Shown here: piece after piece, positions 36,053 to 41,919 of the stretch
Layout of the letters: the number at the start of each line of letters is the position of its first letter
Numbering within the stretch: position 1 is the first letter of the stretch
DNA from: a bacterium
GTDB lineage: Bacteria > Myxococcota_A > Bradymonadia > UBA7976 > UBA1532
Direction: 5' to 3'
Length of the DNA: 41,919 bases
Assembly (NCBI GenBank): GCA_030426085.1
Contig: JAUHYW010000085.1
Span: 1-41,919, forward strand
The notes under the pieces: model-generated
The model's database searches: none
The model's input: only the letters and a program-made list of their open reading frames with translations
What the model was told of the DNA's origin: nothing
Translations under genes and position numbers: made by a program

Positions 36053-38533
36053 TCACATGGGGTTGGAGAACCAGGTGAAGAGCGAGGCGAGCGGCACCTG
36101 GGTGTCGAAGTCGAGCACGTCGAACTCGGTCTCGACCCCGCTCCAGGAGAAGAAGGTCTTCTCGGCGCTCTCCGACAGCGGCCCGATGCCGATCTCGGCG
36201 AAGAGCGAGAGCTTGCCGTCGAGGACCCGCACCGCCGCTTCCAGCGTGCTGGCGATGGTCAGCGCCAGGTTGGCGACGTTGCCCTCGTCGGCGGCGACGC
36301 CCAGCGACAGCTCGAAGGGCAGCCGGACGTGCACCAGGGCCAGCTCGCCCTTGACCCCGGCCTTGGCGATGACGAAGTCGACCCCCACCTCGGCGAAGCC
36401 GTCGAACTCGACGATGGGCTCGAGGCGGCCGACCAGCGTGGCGGCGACCTGCTCGCAGTCGGCCCCGCCGCGGTCGATCTCGGCGGCCAGGCTGTGCTTG
36501 GTGCCGATGCGGCCCGAGGCGCCGACCTCGAGGCTCATCGGGATGCCCAGGATGGTGAAGCGGTACGTCTCGTCGGCCAGCGTCTCCTCGGCGATGTTCT
36601 CCCCGTCGACCAGGGTGTAGGTCTCCTGCTCGATGAGGGTCTGGGGCAGGTCGATGACCGTCTGGCCGAAGACCTCCAGATCGACGTCGATGCGGTCGAA
36701 GCCGGCGTGGGCGTCGGCGACCACCAGATCCTGCTGCTGACCCAGCACGCTGATGTCGGCCGAGAACGCGGCGTCGAAGGTCGCCTCGAGGTTGCACAGG
36801 CCGTGCTCGAGGTCGAACACCTGCCAGCTCGTCTCGTAGCTGTAGCCGGCGCCGAACAGCGAGTTGCCCATGGTCACCGCGTCCGAGGCGCCGCCGGTCA
36901 TGCGCGGACTGCCGCCGTCACCGCCGTCGGCGTCGAGCACCTCGTCCAGCTCGTCGGCGAGCGCGTCGCGCCAGATGTCGCGGCGGGCCATGAACAGATC
37001 CACCGCCGCCGGGCTGGTGGTGTAGTTCTTCCGGCTGTACATCAGGTTGTCGCTGATGGGGTGGCGGAAGGTGTAGTCGGCCAGCGCCGCGAAGTCGTCG
37101 CCGGTGTAGGTCAGGCACTTCTCGTAGGCCCGCTGCCGGGCCGCGCCGACGGTGTCCTTCATGCGCTGGGCGAAGCGCCGGGGCGACCAGTCGCAGAGGG
37201 TCGTCGCGTTCGGGTTCACGCAGCCCTCGGCCCGCGCCGCCTGCAGCCGACCGCGGATGGCGCTGTCGAACGACGCCAGCCGGGCGTTGACCGAGGCCCG
37301 GTGGGGGGCCATCAGCGCGTCGAGGTCGATCTCATCCAGGCAGTCGCCGATGGGATCGGCGCCCGGCGGCAGGTGCCGGGGGTCGGGCATGTTGTCGAAG
37401 CACTCGCCCGCCGCCTCGCCGAACACCTGGCGCAGCGCCTGGCGCAGCGCGACGATGCTCGACTCGACCGCCAGCGCCCGCCTGGCGAGCAGCTCGGCGA
37501 AGGCCGCCTGATCGCGCTCCCGGTCGATGAGGCGCTCGTCCAGCTCACCGGCCAGGTCGAGGTTCATGTTCCAGTGCCACGGGAAGTGCTCGACGTGGTG
37601 CTGCCGGCCGGCGTCGATGGCCGCCTCGAGCCCCGCGTCGCCCAGCACGACCCCCTTGAGCCGGCGCAGGCTGCCGTCGCCCGGGTCGAAGTGCTCGTCG
37701 ATGCTGTAGTCGGCGTCGGGCGCGAACTCGACGGTGAACCAGGTGTTCTTCGGCTGCATGCCGCCGGGGAAGGGCACGGTGAACGGCCGCCCGTCGGTGC
37801 CCTCGGTGAGCAGACCGGCCATCGTCCGGGTGCCGATGGCCCGGGGATCCGTGATCGGCCCGTAGGCGAGCTGGAACACCGCCCGGTGATCCTCGGCCAC
37901 CTGCGACGCGGCGTCGTCGAAGGTCGTGTACGACAGGTACTTGTCCCGGGCGTAGTCGGCGCAGGTGCCGACCGGCGCGTCGTGGGGCGTGGCCGGCGGG
38001 GCCGGCGTCGGATCGGGCTCCGGCTCGGGCTCCGGCTCCGGCTCGGGATCGGGCGTCGGCTCGGGATCGGGCAGCGGGAACGGGTCGACGTCGTTGTAGC
38101 GGATGGCGTTGATGAACAGCCCGCCGAGCAGCGGCGCGCCCTCGCCGGCCTCGGCCAGCGACTGGCCGCCGACCGTCGAGACCGCCTCGTCGATCCGGGG
38201 CGCCACCCGGGCGTCGCCGATGTCGTCGTCCCCGCCGTCGCCGTGCACCGCGCCCGCCGCGTCGACCACCTGGGGCACGACCACCGCAGTCTCGGCCAGC
38301 CCGCCGGCCTGGTTCAGCGCCGCCTCTTCGAGCAGCGTATTGCAGATCGCGTCGGGGTTCGTCCGGGCGTCTTCGAGGAAGGCCGCCCCGCAGGCCCCGT
38401 ACATGAACGCGGGATCCTGGCACTGCGCCAGCGACGGCTGGTCGGGGCAGGGGGGCGGCGTATTGTAGGCGTGGGCCCCGCTGGTCAGCGTGATGGCGGC
38501 GGCGACGGTGAGCAGCTCGATGGACTTCCGCAT
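36053..38533 (-). CDS. Large exported beta-rich protein, partner of the HEAT gene
   Basis: 826 residues; ATG at 38533 with GGAG 7 nt upstream. Signal peptide MRKSIELLTVAAAITLTSGAHA. Residues ~25-140 have paired cysteines; a PEPEPEPD spacer follows at ~155-180. Residues ~190-500 are helical with further cysteines (CADYARDKYLSY, CFDNMPDPRHL, CLTYTGDDFAALADYTFRHP). The last ~300 residues are almost all alternating beta strands (ISVLGQQQDLVVADAHAGF, VDLEVFGQTVIDL, ILGIPMSLEVGASGRIG, VGVDFVIAKAGVKGELALVHVRLPFELSLGVA, LEAAVRVLDGKLSLFAEIGIGP), ending SLFTWFSNPM. I do not recognise the family. The amphipathic strands could form a barrel or a lipid-binding sheet. Its position upstream of the vitellogenin-N/HEAT gene suggests the two products act together in the envelope. 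Confidence 0.8.
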   Translation of the reverse strand: MRKSIELLTVAAAITLTSGAHAYNTPPPCPDQPSLAQCQDPAFMYGACGAAFLEDARTNPDAICNTLLEEAALNQAGGLAETAVVVPQVVDAAGAVHGDGGDDDIGDARVAPRIDEAVSTVGGQSLAEAGEGAPLLGGLFINAIRYNDVDPFPLPDPEPTPDPEPEPEPEPEPDPTPAPPATPHDAPVGTCADYARDKYLSYTTFDDAASQVAEDHRAVFQLAYGPITDPRAIGTRTMAGLLTEGTDGRPFTVPFPGGMQPKNTWFTVEFAPDADYSIDEHFDPGDGSLRRLKGVVLGDAGLEAAIDAGRQHHVEHFPWHWNMNLDLAGELDERLIDRERDQAAFAELLARRALAVESSIVALRQALRQVFGEAAGECFDNMPDPRHLPPGADPIGDCLDEIDLDALMAPHRASVNARLASFDSAIRGRLQAARAEGCVNPNATTLCDWSPRRFAQRMKDTVGAARQRAYEKCLTYTGDDFAALADYTFRHPISDNLMYSRKNYTTSPAAVDLFMARRDIWRDALADELDEVLDADGGDGGSPRMTGGASDAVTMGNSLFGAGYSYETSWQVFDLEHGLCNLEATFDAAFSADISVLGQQQDLVVADAHAGFDRIDVDLEVFGQTVIDLPQTLIEQETYTLVDGENIAEETLADETYRFTILGIPMSLEVGASGRIGTKHSLAAEIDRGGADCEQVAATLVGRLEPIVEFDGFAEVGVDFVIAKAGVKGELALVHVRLPFELSLGVAADEGNVANLALTIASTLEAAVRVLDGKLSLFAEIGIGPLSESAEKTFFSWSGVETEFDVLDFDTQVPLASLFTWFSNPM

Positions 38534-38570
38534 GGGAGGCTCCGATGAGTCAGGGTGTGCCCGGCTCTAC

Positions 38571-38587
38571 AGCGAGCGCCGTGCCAA
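38571..38587 (-). promoter_or_regulatory. Sigma54 -24/-12 promoter of the beta-rich/HEAT gene pair
   Basis: Minus strand: TTGGCACGGCGCTCGCT. GG is at 38585-38584 and GC at 38573-38572 with the required 10-nt gap. It matches YTGGCACG-N4-TTGCW except for one base (TCGC for TTGC). The predicted start near 38560 gives a ~27-nt leader. Confidence 0.65.
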
Positions 38588-38670
38588 CCTCTGGAATCAC
38601 CGTGGCATGTGGGTTTCGGGCGTTCGGGGGCCTCGATGGCCGCGGAGCGGGCGCCGCCGCCCCCTGGGAC

Positions 38671-38723
38671 GCGTCCGGTGTTGCGTCCGGTGTCACGGCG
38701 CCCGGTGTGACGGTGTTACACCG
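38671..38723 (-). promoter_or_regulatory. Upstream repeat array, candidate enhancer of the sigma54 promoter
   Basis: Plus-strand copies GCGTCCGGTGT (38671-38681 and 38683-38693) and GCGCCCGGTGT (38698-38708), then the dyad CGGTGT-T-ACACCG (38711-38723). The array lies 85-135 bp upstream of the -24 box at 38585, the usual place for activator binding. It starts 10 bp from the stop of the neighbouring gene. Confidence 0.55.
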
Positions 38724-38732
38724 CCGAGCAGC

Positions 38733-40757
38733 TCACCGCCGCTTGCGGCCCTTGCGTCGCTTGCCCTTGCCCCGCTTGCCGCCCGCCGCCCGCTTCGGCT
38801 TGCGGACCCGCTTGACCGTCTTGCCCCGCAGGCGTCGGTTGGCGCCATCGAGCTGGGTGTCCACCGCGCTCAGGCCATGTCGGGCGACCGCCGCGATACG
38901 GGCCGCGTAGCCGCCGGCCGGATCGGGCGAGAGGCCGGGGACCATGGTCGTGCTCAGGACGGCTTGCAGCGCGACGACGGCGCCGAAGCGATCGAGCCCG
39001 TCCTGCTGAAGCCGGGCGAGCGCCTGCCGGATGGTCGGGGGCTCGTCGAGGCAGAGCTGGGTCTCGACCGCCGCCTGGAGCGCGACCTGGAGCGTCAGAT
39101 CCTCCTCCCGCTGGCACAGACCGGGGCTGTCGGGGCCCAGGTGCCACGCGCGCACGGCGTCCATGCGCGCGCCCTCGTCCAGCCGCAGCCAGATCGCCGG
39201 GGCGGGCCCGGTCCAGCCGTCGTAGCGCCAGCCGTCGGGGGCCCCGGGCGGGCCGAACCACTCGAGCGCGTCGGCGTCGAGGTCGAACGGCGTCTCGAAG
39301 GGCTCGGGCTCTTCCGCGAACACCGCCAGCGTGCGGTCGAGGATCACCGCGCTCAGCGGGCTCGCGCCGGGATCATCCGCCGTCGCCTCGGCGGCCCACG
39401 CCAGCCGGCCGGCGCCCTCGGCGTCGCCCCGGAGCGCGGTCCACCACGCGAGCTGCCGGGCCATCTCGACCCAGCGGCGATGCAGACCGCGCTCGACGAC
39501 CGCCTTCAGCGCCCGCCGCCGCCAGCGCTCGACCACGGCCGGCAGCGCCTCGACCGGCGGCGGCTCGACCTCCAGCGCGGCCAGATCGTCCGAGTCGAGG
39601 AACCACGTCCGCCCCACCGGGGTGGACAGCAGCGCCGCCAGCGCGTCGGCCGTGGCCGGCTCGCCCGGCGCGACCGGCGGCGGCGGCGCATCCCACGGGC
39701 GGTACACCCGCCGGAGCAGCGCCGCCGCGGCCTCGGCCTCCGGGGGGCAGTGATCGGCCGTCGCCTGCGCCGCCAGCGCCGCCGCCGCCCCGGGCGGGAT
39801 CTCGACCCACGGCCCGATCGTCTCGGCCAGCGCCGCCCGCAGCGCGGCCGGATCGGTGTCACCGGGGTGGGGGTTCACCCAGCCCGAGCGCGCCTCGGTC
39901 GGCAGGCGCACGCAGAGCTGGCCCGGCAGCCACGCCCCGCTCGGCCGGCGCACCTCTACGCTCAGCAGGTACGCGCCCTGCCCGTCGGCCCCCGAGACCC
40001 AGGCCCGCGCCTCGGGCCGCGGCGGCGGGCGCTCGGCGAAGGCCACCTCCAGCGCCGCCGCTCGATCGGCGTACCGCAGCCGCGCCGCGCCCCGGGCCGT
40101 CGCCGCCGCCTCGTCCATCGCGCGCACGGCATCCGCGTCGGGCACCGCGTCGATCAGCGCCTCGATCTGCGGCTGGATCGCCTCCAGATCGGGGTGCCCC
40201 AGGACGCCCCGATAGACCAGCCCCGCCGGCGTGCCCAGCTCGGCGCGCAGCGCCTCGTACGCCTCGAGCATCATCCGCTGCTCGTCGGGCGACCCCTCGG
40301 CCAGCTCGTCGGCCAGCTCGGGCGAGTACTCTTCGGGCGCCAGCTCGACGCGCATCACCAGCGCCCGCATGGTCCGCGCGGCGGCGGTCAGCATCACCTC
40401 CGGGGGCAGCGTCTCCGCCAGCTCCTCCGCCACGTACGGCTCGAGGCACATGGCCGCGTGGAACGCCAGCGCCCGCATGTCCAGCGCCAGCGCCTCGTCG
40501 CCGGCGAGGTGCTTCAGCCGGCGCAGCATCGTGTGTCGGTCGGCGGCGCGGGTGATCTCGGCGAACAGGTCGTCGTCGAACGGCCCCGGCCGCTCGGCGC
40601 GCAGGGCCTCCTCGGCCGCCGCGGCGATGGCCCGCCCGTCCAGCTCGGCGAGCGCGAGCTCGACCGACTCGGGCGCGTCGGGCGGCATGTCGAGCAGATC
40701 GGCGATGATGTCGCGGCTGGCGACCAGGTCGTGATCGAAGGGCGATGTCCGGGCCAT
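38733..40757 (-). CDS. DUF1841-like protein with polybasic tail
   Basis: 674 residues; ATG at 40757 with GAGGAG 6 nt upstream. No signal peptide or membrane helix, so cytoplasmic. The N-terminal ~300 residues are helical and Ala/Glu-rich. The middle (VSGADGQGAYLLSVEVRRPSGAWLPGQLCVRLP) looks beta-rich. Residues ~575-625 (LTLQVALQAAVETQLCLDEPPTIRQALARLQQDGLDRFGAVVALQAVL) follow the DUF1841 pattern, although the usual His residues are replaced. The last 35 residues are Lys/Arg/Gly (RRLRGKTVKRVRKPKRAAGG and onwards), a tail expected to bind nucleic acid or the ribosome. Function is unknown. Confidence 0.75.
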   Translation of the reverse strand: MARTSPFDHDLVASRDIIADLLDMPPDAPESVELALAELDGRAIAAAAEEALRAERPGPFDDDLFAEITRAADRHTMLRRLKHLAGDEALALDMRALAFHAAMCLEPYVAEELAETLPPEVMLTAAARTMRALVMRVELAPEEYSPELADELAEGSPDEQRMMLEAYEALRAELGTPAGLVYRGVLGHPDLEAIQPQIEALIDAVPDADAVRAMDEAAATARGAARLRYADRAAALEVAFAERPPPRPEARAWVSGADGQGAYLLSVEVRRPSGAWLPGQLCVRLPTEARSGWVNPHPGDTDPAALRAALAETIGPWVEIPPGAAAALAAQATADHCPPEAEAAAALLRRVYRPWDAPPPPVAPGEPATADALAALLSTPVGRTWFLDSDDLAALEVEPPPVEALPAVVERWRRRALKAVVERGLHRRWVEMARQLAWWTALRGDAEGAGRLAWAAEATADDPGASPLSAVILDRTLAVFAEEPEPFETPFDLDADALEWFGPPGAPDGWRYDGWTGPAPAIWLRLDEGARMDAVRAWHLGPDSPGLCQREEDLTLQVALQAAVETQLCLDEPPTIRQALARLQQDGLDRFGAVVALQAVLSTTMVPGLSPDPAGGYAARIAAVARHGLSAVDTQLDGANRRLRGKTVKRVRKPKRAAGGKRGKGKRRKGRKRR

Positions 40758-40923
40758 GGGGGCTCCTCGGCGTCGGGGTGGCAGGGGGACTAAGGACGCA
40801 GAGGGGCGAAGTGTTCGATCTGCCCGGAATCGACTCGCAATTCACGGGGCCTCGACACCCCTGATGGCGGGAGGTACGTTCCTCACACGGGTTGTCACCC
40901 ACAGCGACGATCAAGGAGGGACC

Positions 40924-41760
40924 ATGAGCCTCGGAGAAGAAGACGGCCGCCGCCTGCTCGAGTCCCACGCCGACATCCGCGCCGCGCAGGACCCGTCGGC
41001 CATCACCGACGCTGCGCCCTTGCAGGGGGCCATCGCCTACACCGCCGGGCGGCTCGCCGAGGCCCGGGCGACGCTGGTCGACGCCATCCGGGAGAGCACC
41101 CGCGAGCTGGGCGAGACCGCCGCCGCCCGGGACGCGGGGCAGAAGGCCGCCGCCTATGGCCGCGGCGCGTGGCGCTTCGTGCGCGGGCGCCTCGAGCAGC
41201 ACCTGCTCAACCCCCCGCCGTCCGCCCTGCCCGAGCGCGACGAGCTCGCCCGGCGGGGCAAGCTGCTCGCCCGGATCGCCCCCCTGCGGGTGAGCGACCT
41301 CGGCCGGATGGGGGCCGAGCGCATCACCGGGCACCTCCAGGCGCTGCGGGCGGCGCTCGACGAGCAGGCCGTGCAGCGCGATCTGGACGGGCTGGCGCTC
41401 GGGCCGCTCGCCGAGACCCTCGACGACGCCATCGAGCGGCTCGTCACAGCGCTCGGCGACCTCGCCCGCGAGATCGACGAAGACCGCGAAGCGGCCCGCT
41501 CGCTGGCCGACGCCCGCAGCGGCCTCGACGGCGCGAGCACCCTGCACGCGATGATCATCGAGGCCACGCTGCGCGACGCCGGGCGCCTCGACCGGCTGGG
41601 GCGCTTCGTCAAGGCCCGCGACCCGGCCTACCGCGCCCGCCGCCGCGCGGGGCGCGCGATCGCCGACGAGCCGGAGCTGAGCGGCGCGGTGGACGGCACC
41701 GGCATCGAGCCCCCGCCCCCCACCGCCGAGGCGCCGCCCCCCGAGGCCGACCCCGCCTGA
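40924..41760 (+). CDS. Unrecognised helical protein
   Basis: 278 residues; the ATG at 40924 follows AAGGAGGG (40913-40920). The body is nearly all alpha-helix with heptad-like Leu/Ala patterns (AITDAAPLQGAIAYTAGRLAEARATLVDAIRESTREL, LDDAIERLVTALGDLAREIDEDREAARSLADARSGL), and the last 30 residues are Pro/Glu-rich (GIEPPPPTAEAPPPEADPA). No signal peptide or known motif is visible. It may be a coiled-coil structural or adaptor protein. It is divergent from the DUF1841-like gene; the 166-nt gap between them shows no clear promoter. The 44-bp tandem repeat begins 4 nt after its stop. Confidence 0.75.
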   Translation: MSLGEEDGRRLLESHADIRAAQDPSAITDAAPLQGAIAYTAGRLAEARATLVDAIRESTRELGETAAARDAGQKAAAYGRGAWRFVRGRLEQHLLNPPPSALPERDELARRGKLLARIAPLRVSDLGRMGAERITGHLQALRAALDEQAVQRDLDGLALGPLAETLDDAIERLVTALGDLAREIDEDREAARSLADARSGLDGASTLHAMIIEATLRDAGRLDRLGRFVKARDPAYRARRRAGRAIADEPELSGAVDGTGIEPPPPTAEAPPPEADPA

Positions 41761-41763
41761 TCG

Positions 41764-41919
41764 GCCCGTCGAGCAGCCCTGCCCGACCCCCCGGGAACCC
41801 CACTGCAACCCGTCGAGTACCCCTGCCCGACCCCCCGGGAACCCCACTGCAACCCGTCGAGTACCCCTGCCCGACCCCCCGGGAACCCCACTGCAACCCG
41901 TCGAGTACCCCTGCCCGAC
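41764..41919. repeat. 44-bp tandem repeat, G-quadruplex-capable, running off the window
   Basis: Matching points at 41777, 41821, 41865 and 41909 fix a period of exactly 44 bp; about 3.5 units are visible and the array continues to the right. Copies are identical except that the first boundary reads GTCGAGCAG in place of GTCGAGTAC. The period is not a multiple of 3, so it is not a protein repeat. On the minus strand each full unit has G-tracts GGGG-N5-GGGGGG-N2-GGG-N2-GGGG. There are no spacers, so it is not CRISPR. Confidence 0.9.

Noticed and set aside
38707-38722. CRP-like site TGTGA-N6-TACAC
   Set aside because: The right half departs from TCACA, and the segment is better explained as part of the repeat array with its own dyad.
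40758-40923. Sigma54 promoter for the DUF1841-like or helical protein gene
   Set aside because: No GG-N10-GC element with a TGGCA-type half was found on either strand.
41764-41919. Possible CRISPR array
   Set aside because: Units abut with no spacers and a constant 44-bp period, so it is a simple tandem repeat.

Overview
The window is very GC-rich (coding third positions are almost all G or C) and looks like a chromosome segment of a myxobacterium-like member of Myxococcota. The grounds are MYXO-CTERM-like sorting tails on two secreted proteins, four Hanks-type Ser/Thr kinases (one fused to a formylglycine-generating-enzyme-like domain), two FHA-fused sigma54 activators, several lipoproteins with Asp/Pro/Ala-rich linkers, and a 6S RNA. 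I see no insertion sequence, phage gene, tRNA, rRNA or CRISPR array. Housekeeping genes (glnS, murJ, dtd, 6S RNA) are interleaved with signalling and envelope genes.

Layout. 1-5.6 kb: the tail of a MYXO-CTERM protein, a TPR-like protein, glutaminyl-tRNA synthetase with a YqeY tail, and a secreted Asp/Pro/Glu-repeat protein with its own MYXO-CTERM-like end. 5.7-12.4 kb: a PLP aminotransferase, a DUF4351-like protein, an FGE-like lipoprotein, a kinase with a polytopic membrane tail, and a DoxX protein. 12.5-17 kb: murJ coupled to a polytopic membrane protein, a Phd/YefM-like antitoxin-fold gene behind a structured leader, a double-CDGSH ferredoxin-like protein, and a CBS-pair protein. 17.1-20 kb: a PI-PLC-like lipoprotein that appears to have lost its catalytic residues, 6S RNA with its terminator, an RHH-like/FHA protein, and dtd. 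20-32.2 kb: a signalling block. It holds a kinase-FGE fusion (minus strand), then an operon of TPR-like membrane protein, PEGA-type kinase and FHA-sigma54 activator (plus strand), which converges on an FHA-sigma54 activator followed by a kinase/AAA/TPR protein (minus strand). 32.2-38.6 kb: an envelope cluster on the minus strand: a beta-helix lipoprotein, a vitellogenin-N-like plus HEAT protein, and a large secreted beta-rich protein. 38.7-41.9 kb: a DUF1841-like protein with a basic tail, an unrecognised helical protein, and a 44-bp tandem repeat running off the edge.

How the genes may work together (inference). The two kinase/FHA-activator couples have the parts to turn Ser/Thr phosphorylation into sigma54-dependent transcription. 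Immediately downstream, all three promoter regions of the envelope cluster carry -24/-12 (GG-N10-GC) elements, and the outermost also has an upstream repeat array at enhancer distance. I did not find such elements in the other intergenic regions I read. The most interesting candidate system is therefore a possible two-gene bacterial relative of eukaryotic large lipid transfer proteins (34.07-38.53 kb) under local kinase/FHA/sigma54 control. Other notable items are the pseudoknot-capable leader at 15.0 kb, the vestigial paralogue end at 32.23 kb, and the G-quadruplex-capable repeat at the right edge.
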